In this document: in pieces, positions 1 through 8,932 of the stretch
Layout: each line of letters begins with the position of its first letter
How positions within the stretch are numbered: the first letter of the stretch is position 1
DNA from: Streptomyces antarcticus
GTDB taxonomy: Bacteria; Actinomycetota; Actinomycetes; Streptomycetales; Streptomycetaceae
Reading direction: 5' to 3'
NCBI RefSeq assembly: GCF_026627255.1
Contig: NZ_JAPNLM010000003.1
Coordinates: 420,153 to 484,152 of the forward strand
Length of the DNA stretch: 64,000 bases
Notes under the pieces: model-generated
Databases searched by the model: none
The model's input: the letters and a program-made list of their open reading frames with translations, nothing else
Told to the model about the DNA's origin: nothing
Program-made: the position numbers and the translations under genes

Positions 1-2
1 AG

Positions 3-80
3 GTCTTCGGCTGGCGACGTGGCCGCCCCGTGGGTGCCGTGGCCGCCGGGGCCGTGGCTGCCAGACACGGCACCCGCTGA
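3..80 (+). CDS. C-terminal end of an unidentified protein (partial)
   Basis: An open frame enters from the left edge and stops with TGA at 78-80. The 25 visible residues are Arg/Gly/Ala-rich and end in RHGTR, like the basic cytoplasmic tail of a membrane protein, but nothing allows a family to be named. Codon third positions are almost all G or C, which supports coding. The next gene starts about 140 bases downstream on the same strand. Confidence 0.35.
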   Translation, partial: VFGWRRGRPVGAVAAGAVAARHGTR

Positions 81-218
81 TCTGCGGGGCGGCGACGCGC
101 ACATGCCCGGCCCGGCGTCCGCGTCCCGGCGGTCCGGTGCGCGCCCGAACGGCTGAACGCGTGGGTCCGCGCCCGGTTCGTGGGGTCCGGCCCGGGCCCG
201 GGGGTCGATCCTGCCCGG

Positions 219-2990
219 GTGTCGATCCCGCGCCCGCTGCTGCCCGTGCTCCCCCTGCCCCTTCCCCTGCTCCTCGCCGTGGCCCTCGTCGTTGCCCTCG
301 TCGTGCCCGCGCGCGCCGCCGACCGGGCCGCCGGCCGGGACGGCGACGGTGTCGAGACCGCCCGGACCAGCCGCCAAGTGGCCCCCGGTGTACGGCTGGA
401 GTCGTACGACCGGCTCGAGGCCGACCGCTGGCTGCGGATCGACGAGCTCGTCGTCGACCTCGGGGGAAGCGGCGGAGTACGGGCCGAGTACCTGGGCGTC
501 GCCGGCGCCGCCACCGTCGCCGACGCCGTCGCCCGGCACCGGGCCGGTCCGGGCCGGCGCGTGGTCGCCGCCGTCAACGGGGACTTCTTCGACATCGGCC
601 GCACGGGCGCCCCGCTCGGCCCCGGCCTCGCCGCCGGGCGGCTGCTCCACTCGGCGTCGCCCGGGGCGGGCCGCGCCGTCGGCTTCGGCGCCGACGGCAG
701 CGGCCGCGTCCTGCGGATCGGCCTCACCGGAGCGGTCACCCTGCCCGGCGGCCGCGCCCGCCCGCTCACCGGCCACAACGCAGCCCGGCCCCCCGCCGAC
801 GGCATCGCCGCCTACACCGCCGACTGGGCGGGCACCGCGATCCCGGACCGCGACGGCGCCACCGCCGTCGACGTACGCGACGGACGGGTCACCGCCGTCC
901 GGGCGGTACGGGATCCCGCCCGGACGGAGCGGCGTCCCGCCCCCGGAACCACCCTGCTGCTCGGCCTCGGCGGCGCCGCGGCCGAACTCGCCGCCCTGCG
1001 CCCCGGGAACCCCGTCGCCGTGGCGGCCCGGGCCGTGCCCGACCCGGGCCCGGCGCCGGTCGACGCGGTCGGCGGCCGGGAGCCGCTCGTCGTGGCCGGG
1101 GTCCCGCAGGACCACGACGGCGCGCCGAACAACGCCGCCGCACCGCGCACCGCGGTCGGTCTCTCGCGCGACGGGCGCCGCCTGCGCCTCCTCACGGTGG
1201 ACGGCCGCCAGCGCGACAGCGGCGGCCTCACCCTGACCGCGCTGGGCCGGCTGATGCACCGGACCGGCGCCCACGAGGCCCTCAACCTCGACGGCGGCGG
1301 CTCCTCGACCCTCCTCGCGGCGATCAGCGGAGTCACGGCCCCGGTCCTGGAGAACGCCCCCTCGGACGGCCGCCCGCGCCCGGTGCCCAACGGCCTCGTT
1401 CTCACCGCCCCCGAAGGCCCCGGCCGGACCACCGCCTTCCGGGTCGACGCCCCCGGCGGCGCCCGGGTCTTTCCCGGCCTGACCCGCACCCTCACGGCCA
1501 CCGGCCACGACGCCGCGCTCGGACCGGCCGCGGGCCGGCCCCGGTGGTCCGTCACGGCGGGCTCGATCGGGGCGGACGGAGTGCTCCGTGCTCCGCGCGC
1601 CGCCGGCGTCACGGCGTACGCCCGGCTCGGCGCGGCCCGCGGCACGCTCCGCCTCGACGTGCTCGGCCCCTTGGCCCGGATGCGCCCGGTCCCGGCCAGG
1701 ATCGGCCTCGCGGAGGCGGGCGAGAGCGCCGGGTTCGTGCTGACCGGGTACGACGCCCAGGGCGCGGCCACCACCGTCGAACCCCGGGACGTGGCCCTGC
1801 GGTTCGACCGCTCGCGGTGGCGCGTCACCGGCGGTGCCGGGGGCGGCTTCACCGTCACCGCCCTCGTCCCGCGGGCCGCCGGGCGGCTGCTGGCCACCGT
1901 CCGGGCGACCGGGGCCACCGCCGAACTGGCCCTCGGGGTCGGCCTGGTCACCCGGGAGCTCGCCGGGCTGGAGGACGCCGCCGCCTGGACCGGCCCGGGC
2001 GCGGCCCCGGCCGAGGGCCACCCGGGCCCCGGGCTCGCCCTGCGACTCCACCCGCCGGACAACCGGTCGGCCCCGGGCGCCCCTTCGGCCCCCGGCGCTC
2101 CGGTGGCCTCCGGTGCCGCGGCGGCCCCGCCGCGGCCGCTGGCCGTGCCCCAGCTGGCCCGGGCGTTGACGCTGTGGGTCGGAGGTGACGGCTCCGGCGC
2201 CCGGCCCGCCGTGGAGCTGGCCGACGCGGACGGCGCCGCCGTCACGCTGCGCGGACCCGCCGCGGACTGGACCGGCTGGCGGGAGATCAACCTGCCGCTG
2301 CCCGCCGCACCGCAGTGGCCGCTCACCGTCACCGGGCTCTCGGCGTCCGGCGGGACCCGCCCGGGCCGGCTGCTGCTGGACACCCTGGCCGCCCGGACCC
2401 CGCCGACGGGGCCGGCGGCCCCCGGCCCGGCCCGGCCGGACCCGGTGGTGGCCACCGGCGCCGAAGTCCGCGCCCGGCCCTGGCGGTTCGCCGTCGCCCC
2501 CGACGCCGGGCACCCCCGGATGGCCGGCGCGGACCTGGTGGTGACGGGCGCCGAGCAGCGGCCGTTCCTGCACCGCGGAGTACGGTTCCTGCCGCTCGGC
2601 ACCACCCGCCGCACCCTGGCCGGGGGCGGACTGGACCGCATGCGGGCCCTGCGGGAGGCGCTGGAGGCCGCCGCCCGGGATCCGGGCACGGGCGCGCTGG
2701 CGGTCGTACGCCGGCATTCCGTGCGCACCGTGGACCGCAAGGAGGAGGCCCTCTTGGCGCGCCACCTCGCGGAGTTCCGGCGTACCACCGGGAAGGGCGC
2801 GGCGGTGATCACCGCCGGCGCCCCGCGGTTCGCCGCCGGACGGTCCGAGGGCGTGCTCGCGCTCGCGGCGGCCCGTACCGGCTGGACCCTGGTGGGCGCC
2901 GACGCCTTCCCGGGTCCGGGCCGCGACTGGCTCTCCGTACGGCCGACCGGCCCGCGGCCCCGGACCCGGCCGGCCGCGGGGCCGCTCTGA
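219..2990 (+). CDS. Secreted phosphodiester glycosidase family protein
   Basis: About 923 residues. The GTG at 219 is chosen because it is followed directly by a signal peptide: a Leu/Val/Ala hydrophobic stretch ending in PARAAD. A GTG at 180 would add 13 unlikely residues. Residues of roughly 90-400 match the NAGPA-like phosphodiester glycosidase fold (DUF2233 type): VAAVNGDFFD, the VGFGADG segment and the LNLDGGGSSTL motif near the end of the domain. The middle is Ala/Gly/Pro-rich with beta-sandwich-like segments. The last ~130 residues (VVRRHSVRTVDRKEEALL onward) resemble the tail of the metallophosphatase domain that some actinobacterial relatives carry, but its metal-binding motifs are not visible, so it may be degenerate. 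Substrate unknown; likely extracellular and perhaps active on envelope glycan phosphodiesters (inference from the family). Confidence 0.8.
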   Translation: MSIPRPLLPVLPLPLPLLLAVALVVALVVPARAADRAAGRDGDGVETARTSRQVAPGVRLESYDRLEADRWLRIDELVVDLGGSGGVRAEYLGVAGAATVADAVARHRAGPGRRVVAAVNGDFFDIGRTGAPLGPGLAAGRLLHSASPGAGRAVGFGADGSGRVLRIGLTGAVTLPGGRARPLTGHNAARPPADGIAAYTADWAGTAIPDRDGATAVDVRDGRVTAVRAVRDPARTERRPAPGTTLLLGLGGAAAELAALRPGNPVAVAARAVPDPGPAPVDAVGGREPLVVAGVPQDHDGAPNNAAAPRTAVGLSRDGRRLRLLTVDGRQRDSGGLTLTALGRLMHRTGAHEALNLDGGGSSTLLAAISGVTAPVLENAPSDGRPRPVPNGLVLTAPEGPGRTTAFRVDAPGGARVFPGLTRTLTATGHDAALGPAAGRPRWSVTAGSIGADGVLRAPRAAGVTAYARLGAARGTLRLDVLGPLARMRPVPARIGLAEAGESAGFVLTGYDAQGAATTVEPRDVALRFDRSRWRVTGGAGGGFTVTALVPRAAGRLLATVRATGATAELALGVGLVTRELAGLEDAAAWTGPGAAPAEGHPGPGLALRLHPPDNRSAPGAPSAPGAPVASGAAAAPPRPLAVPQLARALTLWVGGDGSGARPAVELADADGAAVTLRGPAADWTGWREINLPLPAAPQWPLTVTGLSASGGTRPGRLLLDTLAARTPPTGPAAPGPARPDPVVATGAEVRARPWRFAVAPDAGHPRMAGADLVVTGAEQRPFLHRGVRFLPLGTTRRTLAGGGLDRMRALREALEAAARDPGTGALAVVRRHSVRTVDRKEEALLARHLAEFRRTTGKGAAVITAGAPRFAAGRSEGVLALAAARTGWTLVGADAFPGPGRDWLSVRPTGPRPRTRPAAGPL

Positions 2991-3341
2991 ACCGCCGGAG
3001 GGGGCGCGGGCGGCACCCGGGCGCCACCCGGCGGACTCGGGCCGCCTCGAGGAGGATGCGGGCCGGCTCCCGAGGCCGGGACGCCACCGGCCAGTGCCCC
3101 GTGTCCCGCTCCACGAGCCGCCGGCACCCGCCGTCCAGCCGCGGGGCCGCGTCCGGGTCCGGAAGACGTCCCATGGGCCGAGCCAGGCGCCTGCGACCCG
3201 TACGCAGTTCGTCGTGGCGGCACCCTGGGGGTGTTGTCACACTCGTTCCCGCCGTGCGGCGCCTGGCACGCTCCCGCCTTGCGGGCGTACGGAACGACTT
3301 TGACGACACCCCCTGGCCGTGCCCTCCGACACCACCCGCGG
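2991..3341. other. 351-bp convergent spacer, no convincing gene
   Basis: This spacer lies between the glycosidase (+) and modBC (-), which converge. It is GC-rich with dispersed CGGCGCC-type short inverted segments but no strong perfect hairpin. A 69-codon plus-strand frame (3094-3303) is Arg/Pro/Thr-rich without domain features and is judged spurious. Confidence 0.5.
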
Positions 3342-5291
3342 CTACAGCGGGACGAGGGTGACCTCGGTGGCCTTCACGCTCGTCCACACCTCGACGCCGT
3401 CGGCGATGCCCAGTTCGGCGGCGGCCTCCGGGGTGATCTCCGCGACCAGGTCGGGTGCGTCGGGGGAGGAGACCAGGACGCGCAGCCGGCTGCCGACCGC
3501 GGTGACCTCGCGCACGGTGCCCCGCCAGACGTTGCGGGGGCTGCCGCCCGGGCGGTCCCGGTGCACGGAGACGGCCTCCGGGCCGATGATCGCGAGCGCC
3601 CGCGCCCCCTCCGGCAGCGCCTCGGCGACGACGAGACGGCCCCCGCCGGCGAGGACGAGGCCGTCGGCCGAGGCGGTGCCGGGCCAGGCGTTGCGCCCCA
3701 GCATCCGGGCCACCCACGGGGAACGCGGGTGCCGGGTCACCTCGGCGGGCGGCGCGTCCTGCAGGGTCCGCCCGTCGGCGAGTACGAGGACCCGGTCGGC
3801 CAGTGACACGGCCTCCACGGGATCGTGCGTGACGATCAGGCAGACGCCGCCGAAGCCCGCCAAGTGCGTGCGCAGGGTGTGCCGGACGTGGGCCCGCGTC
3901 GTCTGGTCGAGGGAGGCGAGCGGCTCGTCCAGGAGCAGCAGCCGGGGCCGGGCCGCGAGCGCCCGGGCGAGGGCGACGCGCTGGGCCTGGCCGCCGGACA
4001 GCTGCGCGGGCCTGCGCCGGGCCAGGTGCCCGACACCGAGCCGGTCCAGCCAGGCCTGGGCCTCGCGGCGGGCGTCGGCGCGCGGCACCCGGCGGGCGCG
4101 CAGCCCGTACGCGGTGTTCGCGAGGGCGCTCAGGTGCGGGAACAGCGCGCCGTCCTGCGGTACCCAGGCGACCTGGCGCCGGTGCGGGGGCAGCGCGGTC
4201 ACGTCCGTACCGCCGAGGACGAGGTCGGCGTGGGCGCGCGGCGTCAGGCCGAGCAGGGCCCGCAGCAGTGTGGTCTTGCCGGCGCCGTTCTCGCCGACGA
4301 CGGCGATGGTGGTGCCCGCCGCGGCGTCGAGCGTGAGGTCGTTGAAGCCGGTGACCTCGGCGTGCAGGGGCCAGCGGCCGCAGTCACGGGGCGCGCCCTC
4401 GGCCACGGCCCCGACGGGCTCCGCGGCCCCGCCCGGACGAACCGGGGGCGGGGTCTCCTCGGCGGGCTTCGGTGCCTCGGCGGCGCTCCGGGCGACCGGG
4501 GTGCCCGTCCAGCGGCCGCGCAGCGCGACCAGGACGGCCATGGCGACGGCGAGGAGCAGCAGCGAGACGGAGGTCGCCGCCTCGGGCTGGTCCTGGAGCA
4601 GCAGGTACACCTGGAGCGGCAGGGTCTGGGTGGTGCCCGGCAGGTTCCCCGCGAAGGTGATGGTCGCGCCGAACTCGCCCAGCGCGCGGGCCCAGGTGAG
4701 CGCGGCGCCCGCGATCAGGCCCGGGGCCACCATGGGCAGCGTGACGGTGAAGAACACCCGGACCGGCGGGGCGCCGAGGGAGGCGGCGGTCTCCTCGTAG
4801 CTCTGCTTCAGGCCGCCGAGGGCGCCCTCCAGGCTGATGACCAGGAACGGCATCGCGACGAAGGTCGCGGCGACGACGGCGCCCGAGGTGTGGAACGGCA
4901 GGGTGATGCCGAAGCCGTCCTCCAGCCAGGGCCCCAGCAGCCCGCGGCGGCCGAAGCCCAGCAGCAGGGCCACACCGCCCACGGTCGGCGGCAACACCAT
5001 CGGGAGCAGCACGAGCGAGCGGACGAGGGGCTTGCCCCTGAAGTCGACCCGCGCCAGCAGCCAGGCGAGCGGCACGCCGAGGAGGAGCGAGAGACCGAGG
5101 GCCCACAGCGACACCAGCAGCGACAGCTTCAGGGCCTCGACCACGCCGGGGCTGGAGAGGTGGGTCGCGAGGTCGCCCCACTGGGTGCGGGTCAGGATGC
5201 CGAGGAGGGGCAGCAGCAGGAACGCGACGGCGAGCAGCGCGGGCAGCGCCAGGGCCACGGGGGGTCGGGTGTGGGTGCGGAGTCTGCTCAT
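3342..5291 (-). CDS. modBC: Fused molybdate ABC transporter permease/ATP-binding protein (ModBC)
   Basis: 649 residues combining two usually separate subunits. Residues ~1-265 are the ModB-type permease: about five membrane segments and the EAA-like loop 'EETAASLGAPPVRVF'. A Pro/Ala linker of ~45 residues follows. The ATPase occupies ~315-520 with Walker A GENGAGKTT, signature LSGGQAQR, Walker B LLLLDEP and H-loop THD. A C-terminal Mop/TOBE-like domain (~580-649) would bind oxyanion. It imports molybdate (possibly tungstate) with the ModA lipoprotein encoded just upstream on the same strand. The Walker A Asn (GENGAGKT, versus the usual GPSGSGKT) is seen in some fused ModBC proteins. A perfect 17-bp hairpin sits between modA and this gene, so its expression may be attenuated relative to modA. 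Confidence 0.93.
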   Translation of the reverse strand: MSRLRTHTRPPVALALPALLAVAFLLLPLLGILTRTQWGDLATHLSSPGVVEALKLSLLVSLWALGLSLLLGVPLAWLLARVDFRGKPLVRSLVLLPMVLPPTVGGVALLLGFGRRGLLGPWLEDGFGITLPFHTSGAVVAATFVAMPFLVISLEGALGGLKQSYEETAASLGAPPVRVFFTVTLPMVAPGLIAGAALTWARALGEFGATITFAGNLPGTTQTLPLQVYLLLQDQPEAATSVSLLLLAVAMAVLVALRGRWTGTPVARSAAEAPKPAEETPPPVRPGGAAEPVGAVAEGAPRDCGRWPLHAEVTGFNDLTLDAAAGTTIAVVGENGAGKTTLLRALLGLTPRAHADLVLGGTDVTALPPHRRQVAWVPQDGALFPHLSALANTAYGLRARRVPRADARREAQAWLDRLGVGHLARRRPAQLSGGQAQRVALARALAARPRLLLLDEPLASLDQTTRAHVRHTLRTHLAGFGGVCLIVTHDPVEAVSLADRVLVLADGRTLQDAPPAEVTRHPRSPWVARMLGRNAWPGTASADGLVLAGGGRLVVAEALPEGARALAIIGPEAVSVHRDRPGGSPRNVWRGTVREVTAVGSRLRVLVSSPDAPDLVAEITPEAAAELGIADGVEVWTSVKATEVTLVPL

Positions 5292-5420
5292 GAGGGGTTC
5301 CTGGCTTGGGGGTTACGGCGGCGTGTGAAGCGTACGGCGGCCGGCGGCGCGTGAGGCGGCGGCCGCCGGCCGACGTGCCGGGCCGTGCGCGGGGCCGCGT
5401 GCCGGGCCGTCCGACGTCTG

Positions 5421-5494
5421 GAGGTGCGTGGCCCGGACGTCCGGCGCCCGGAGCCGCGTCGCGCAGAGGTGCGTGGCTCGGAGCCGCGTCGCGC
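5421..5494. repeat. Short direct repeats in the modA-modBC spacer
   Basis: GAGGTGCGTGG occurs at 5421 and 5466. The 16-mer CGGAGCCGCGTCGCGC occurs at 5449-5464 and again at 5479-5494. These imperfectly nested repeats fill most of the 338-bp gap between modA and modBC (5292-5629), in which no gene is seen. Confidence 0.6.
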
Positions 5495-5501
5495 GGACGT
5501 G

Positions 5502-5546
5502 CCGGGAGGGACCGCCCGTCCCCCCGGACCGGGCGGTCCCTCCCGG
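5502..5546 (-). terminator. Perfect 17-bp hairpin downstream of modA
   Basis: Arms at 5502-5518 and 5530-5546 are perfectly complementary with an 11-nt loop. It lies about 85 bases past the modA stop and about 210 bases before modBC. There is no U-tract, as is common for actinobacterial terminators. It may end most modA transcripts or act as an attenuator or mRNA-stabilising structure inside a mod operon. Confidence 0.6.
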
Positions 5547-5629
5547 TCCCGCCGCCGGCGTGGTGCCTACGCGGCCCCACGGTGACGGCAGGACGGCGGC
5601 GTTAGGTGCGCGGCCGGTGCGGTGCCCGC

Positions 5630-6454
5630 CTACGGCTTCTGGAAGCCCGCGTCCTGGAGGATCTTCTGCGCCTCGGGGCTGCTGAGCCAGGCCACGAACG
5701 CGGTGGCGGCCGCGGCGTTCTTCGACTGCCTCAGGGTGGCGGCCGGGTAGGAGGCCACCGCGTTCTGGTCGTCCGGGATGTCGACGGCGACCACCTTGTC
5801 GCCGGACTTGGCGGAGTCCGTCTTGTAGACGAGGCCGGCGTCGGCCTCGCCCAGCTCGACCTTGCTCAGCACGGCGCGGACGTTGGGCTCCTGGGAGACC
5901 GGCTTCACCGTGACGGCCTGCTTGTCCAGGATCTCCTTGCTGTAGCGCCCGACGGGGACCTCGGGCGCGGCCAGCACGACCTTGATCTTGGAGTCGGCGA
6001 GGTCCTTCAACTCGTCGATCTTGAACGGGTTGCCCTTGCCCGCGGCGATGACGAGGCGGTTCTTCGCGACGACCGTGGCGGTGTCGGTCTCCGCCTTGAG
6101 GCCGTCCATGGTCTTGGTGTCGGCGGTGATCAGCGCGTCGGCGGGGGCGCCCTGCTTCACCTGCGCGGCGAGTTCCTGCGAACCGGCGAAGGAGAAGGTG
6201 ACCTTCGTACCCGGGTGGGCCTTCTCGTAGGCGGCGCCCGCGGTCTTGAACACGTCGGTGAGGGAGGACGCGGCGAGGACCGTCAGGTTCGCGGCCTTGG
6301 GCTCGGCGGAAGCCGTGCCGGAGCCCGGGGTGCTCGGGGAGGAGTCGGCGGCGGGCTTCTCGCCGCCGCCGCAGGCGGCCAGCGGGACGAGCAGGGCGGC
6401 GGTGAGCGCGGCGGTGGCAGCGCGGCGGCCGGTCGGGGTCAGGGTCGGGGACAT
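5630..6454 (-). CDS. modA: Molybdate-binding lipoprotein ModA
   Basis: 274 residues. The N-terminus is a lipoprotein signal (two Arg, hydrophobic core, lipobox LAAC with the lipidated Cys near residue 28) followed by a Gly/Ser/Pro linker. The mature part begins [13 protein letters not shown], the classic ModA oxyanion-binding strand-loop. Further family motifs are [27 protein letters not shown] (split across the lobes), [20 protein letters not shown] and a C-terminal '[19 protein letters not shown]'. It captures molybdate outside the membrane and delivers it to ModBC. It lies downstream of the Mop-domain regulator on the same strand (223-bp gap). Confidence 0.95.
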   Translation of the reverse strand: MSPTLTPTGRRAATAALTAALLVPLAACGGGEKPAADSSPSTPGSGTASAEPKAANLTVLAASSLTDVFKTAGAAYEKAHPGTKVTFSFAGSQELAAQVKQGAPADALITADTKTMDGLKAETDTATVVAKNRLVIAAGKGNPFKIDELKDLADSKIKVVLAAPEVPVGRYSKEILDKQAVTVKPVSQEPNVRAVLSKVELGEADAGLVYKTDSAKSGDKVVAVDIPDDQNAVASYPAATLRQSKNAAAATAFVAWLSSPEAQKILQDAGFQKP

Positions 6455-6677
6455 GTCTGGTGCTCCTCGGTCGGGTCGGCGGCCGGCCGGGTGCCGGTAC
6501 CGCGCGGTGGTGACCCCGCACCGGTGACGGCGGAGCGGGTGGGGACGTACGGGGTGGGAAGTGGGGGGTGGGGCGGTTGGGGAGGTGCCGCGCCCGGAGG
6601 CGTGGGGCGGTGTCGCATTCCGGCCGTGGCCAGGGCCGTAGCCGCCGGGTGTGCGGGTGTCGGGCCGGCGTCCGGGT

Positions 6678-7082
6678 TCAGACGCGGTCGATGTGCACGC
6701 TGGTGGACTTCACGCGGGCGGTGGCCCGCATGCCGACCTCCAGTCCCAGCTCCTCGACGGCTTCACGGGTGAGCAGGGAGACCAGCCGGTGGGGACCCGC
6801 CTGGATCTCGACCTGGGCGGCGACGTCGCCGAGCGTGACGGCCGTGACGATGCCGGGGAAGGCGTTGCGCGCGGAGGTGTACGGCTCGCCGTCCTCGGTG
6901 TGGGCGCCCTGTCCGACCTCCACGGAGAAGGCGGCCAGGGCGCGGCCGTTGATCAGGCGTCGGCCGCCCTCGTCGCGATGGGTCGCGACCCGGCCGGCGT
7001 CGGCCCAACGGCGCGCCGTGTCGGGGCTGACGCCGAGCAGGCGCGCCGCCTGGCCGATGGTGTAGGACTGCATATGCAACAA
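6678..7082 (-). CDS. HTH plus Mop (TOBE) domain molybdate-responsive regulator
   Basis: 134 residues. Residues ~5-50 form an excisionase/MerR-like helix-turn-helix ([21 protein letters not shown]). Residues ~70-134 form a Mop/TOBE domain ([11 protein letters not shown] ... [11 protein letters not shown]) of the kind that binds molybdate or tungstate. This combination, placed directly upstream of modA-modBC on the same strand, indicates the local molybdate-sensing regulator or storage protein. The start could be the first ATG (7082) or the fourth codon (7073). The start region itself contains a TGCATATGCA palindrome, consistent with autoregulation (inference). Confidence 0.85.
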   Translation of the reverse strand: MLHMQSYTIGQAARLLGVSPDTARRWADAGRVATHRDEGGRRLINGRALAAFSVEVGQGAHTEDGEPYTSARNAFPGIVTAVTLGDVAAQVEIQAGPHRLVSLLTREAVEELGLEVGMRATARVKSTSVHIDRV

Positions 7083-7127
7083 GATAGGTGCTCATGTGCC
7101 GCACTTGCAATTCCCTTGGGTGCATAT
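7069..7127 (-). promoter_or_regulatory. Candidate operator region of the mod genes
   Basis: TGCATATGCA (7069-7078) is a 10-bp palindrome overlapping the regulator's start codon. The half-sequence TGCATAT recurs at 7121-7127. The surrounding 70 bases are clearly lower in GC than their neighbours, as expected for a promoter. Binding by the adjacent HTH-Mop protein is inferred only. Confidence 0.35.
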
Positions 7128-7207
7128 CCATGGTAGATGCCATGGCTCTTGTCGCATCCGCCAAAAGTCGTTCCGGTTTCCACCGGCCGTCTCGCTAGAG
7201 TCATGGC

Positions 7208-7591
7208 ATGGCTGAAGAGGTAACGGCGACGGGCACGGTGCGGGTCGACGCGTGGATCTGGTCCGTACGTCTGACGAAGACCCGGTCCACCGCGGCGACC
7301 GCCTGCAGGGCGGGTCACGTGAAGGTCAACGGGGAGCGTGCCAAGCCGGCGCAGCCGGTGCGCGCGGGTGACGAGGTGCGGCTCTTCCACGCGGGGCGCG
7401 AGCGGATCGTCGTGGTCCGGCGCCCCGTGTCCAAGCGGGTGGGCCCCCCGGTCGCGGCGGAGTGCTTCATCGACAACAGCCCGCCGCCGCCCACGCGCGT
7501 CGAGGCCGCCGTGGTCGGCATCCGCGACCGGGGTGCGGGCCGCCCGACGAAGCGCGAGCGCCGCGAGATCGAGACCCTGCGCGGCCGCTGA
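7208..7591 (+). CDS. S4-domain RNA-binding protein (Hsp15-like)
   Basis: 127 residues. The S4 fold is clear at ~10-70: VRVDAWIWSVRLTKTRSTA, AGHVKVNGERAKPAQPVRAGDEV. The basic C-terminus has GRPTKRERREIETLR, typical of the Hsp15/RqcH-associated S4 family (heat-shock ribosome-associated protein). It would bind rRNA or stalled 50S subunits in the cytoplasm. The start is the second of two nearby ATGs; the first (7203) is in another frame. It is transcribed divergently from the mod genes. Confidence 0.88.
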   Translation: MAEEVTATGTVRVDAWIWSVRLTKTRSTAATACRAGHVKVNGERAKPAQPVRAGDEVRLFHAGRERIVVVRRPVSKRVGPPVAAECFIDNSPPPPTRVEAAVVGIRDRGAGRPTKRERREIETLRGR

Positions 7592-7688
7592 CAGCGCCGG
7601 CGGCCGGTTTCCGGAGGCGGGGGCGCGAGGGAGTCTCCGTACGCCTCGATTCGAGCACGCGTTCGATAAGAGGGTTAGGCTGGGGGGC

Positions 7689-8324
7689 ATGCACGCAGTC
7701 CAGGGCCTCCAGGGCTCCCTCTTCGACCAGGGCGACGAGATCCTGCTCGGTCCGCTCGGCGGCATCCGGCGGACCCCGCTCGGCGCCGGGGCCTGGGTCG
7801 ACCACCTGACCGGCTGGCTGACCGGCGCAGACCTGTTGTTCGAGCGGCTGGCGGCCGACGTGCCCTGGCGGGCCGAGCGGCGCCAGATGTACGAGCGGGA
7901 GGTGGACGTACCCCGGCTGCTCGCCTTCTACGGCGACGGCGAGGCCCTCCCGCACCCCGCCCTGACCGACGCCCGCGAGGCGCTGACCCTGCATTACGCG
8001 GACGAGCTCGGCGAGGCCTTCACCACCGCCGGACTGTGCCTCTACCGCGACGGACGCGACAGCGTGGCCTGGCACGGCGACCGGACCGGCCGCTCCTCCA
8101 CCGAGGACACCATGGTCGCCATCGTCTCCGTCGGGGACCCGCGCGATCTCGTCCTGCGCCCCCGCGACGGGGGCGCCACCCTGTTGCGCCTGCCCCTCGG
8201 GCACGGCGACCTCGTCGTCATGGGCGGCTCCTGCCAGCGGACCATGGAGCACGCGGTGCCCAAGTCGGCGCGGGCCGTGGGGCCCCGGATCAGCGTGCAG
8301 TTCCGCACTCGCGGAGTCCGCTGA
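7689..8324 (+). CDS. AlkB-like 2-oxoglutarate/Fe(II) dioxygenase
   Basis: 211 residues, start ATG at 7689. Iron ligands are visible in WHGDRTG (His and Asp) and MEHAVPK (second His). The 2-oxoglutarate-binding arginines lie in PRISVQFRTR near the C-terminus. The substrate-facing lid 'LYRDGRDSVAWHGD' is typical of bacterial AlkB relatives, which directly repair N-alkylated bases in DNA or RNA by oxidative demethylation. The longer upstream frame (from 7338) overlaps the S4 gene antiphase and is discarded. It stands alone, with no ada/alkA neighbour. Confidence 0.9.
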   Translation: MHAVQGLQGSLFDQGDEILLGPLGGIRRTPLGAGAWVDHLTGWLTGADLLFERLAADVPWRAERRQMYEREVDVPRLLAFYGDGEALPHPALTDAREALTLHYADELGEAFTTAGLCLYRDGRDSVAWHGDRTGRSSTEDTMVAIVSVGDPRDLVLRPRDGGATLLRLPLGHGDLVVMGGSCQRTMEHAVPKSARAVGPRISVQFRTRGVR

Positions 8325-8436
8325 CCGGGGCCCTCCGCAGCCGCTCCGGCCCGCCGCGGTGCGTCAGCGCCCAAGCCAATTTCATCCGTTCGGCTGAACG
8401 GCCAATCCGCCGGGCCCGCGGCGCCGAAGACGAGGT

Positions 8437-8835
8437 GTGAGCATCAACCGCAGCACCAGCGAGCAGGGCGCACCGACGCCCTCGCTCATGGGCGCCCCGA
8501 CCGGTACGGGGCCGCTGCGCGCACTGATCGGGCGCCTGACCGCCGTACCGGGCGGTCAGGGCGCGACAGCCGGTTTCGGGCCCGGCTGGAGTCGCCGGGG
8601 CCACCTCGCCGCGGTCGGGGCCTCTGCGCCGGCCTCGATCGCGGCGGGGTGCCCCGGCCGGCTGGACACCCCCGGCGGCCGGGAGGCGACGGCCTCCCGC
8701 GGCGCGATACGTCGTGCCGTTCCCGGCCCGACCGCCGCGCCGCCCCGCGGCGCGGTGCGGGCCCGGGAGGGCGACCCGACGATAGCCTGCGGCGCGTGCG
8801 GCCCGCCCGAGGCCGCCGTGCCCAGCGCCGGCTGA
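8437..8835 (+). CDS. Doubtful hypothetical protein
   Basis: 132 codons from a GTG preceded by GACGAGG at suitable spacing. Third positions are strongly GC-biased, but the product is low-complexity Ala/Gly/Pro/Arg with no domain, signal or membrane segment. It lies in the 608-bp interval between the AlkB-like gene and the fasciclin gene. Upstream, CCGTTC/GAACGG (8386-8401) can form a small hairpin. If it is not a gene, the interval holds nothing else I recognise apart from the fasciclin promoter. Confidence 0.2.
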   Translation: MSINRSTSEQGAPTPSLMGAPTGTGPLRALIGRLTAVPGGQGATAGFGPGWSRRGHLAAVGASAPASIAAGCPGRLDTPGGREATASRGAIRRAVPGPTAAPPRGAVRAREGDPTIACGACGPPEAAVPSAG

Positions 8836-8932
8836 ACCGGACCTCTTTCCTTTCCTGCCCATGACATCCGTATGTACAGGCATGCGTCCATCCGTCATGC
8901 CCGGTAAGCAACTCCCAAGGAGTACAACCATC

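Noticed and set aside
137..2188. Long overlapping frames (683 aa and others) in the phosphodiester glycosidase region
   Set aside because: Arg/Pro/Gly-rich shadow translations of a high-GC gene with no motifs; the signal peptide and glycosidase motifs lie in the other frame.
3319..5354. Plus-strand frames of 493 and 509 aa opposite modBC
   Set aside because: Antisense shadows; low-complexity Ala/Gly/Arg composition, no ribosome sites.
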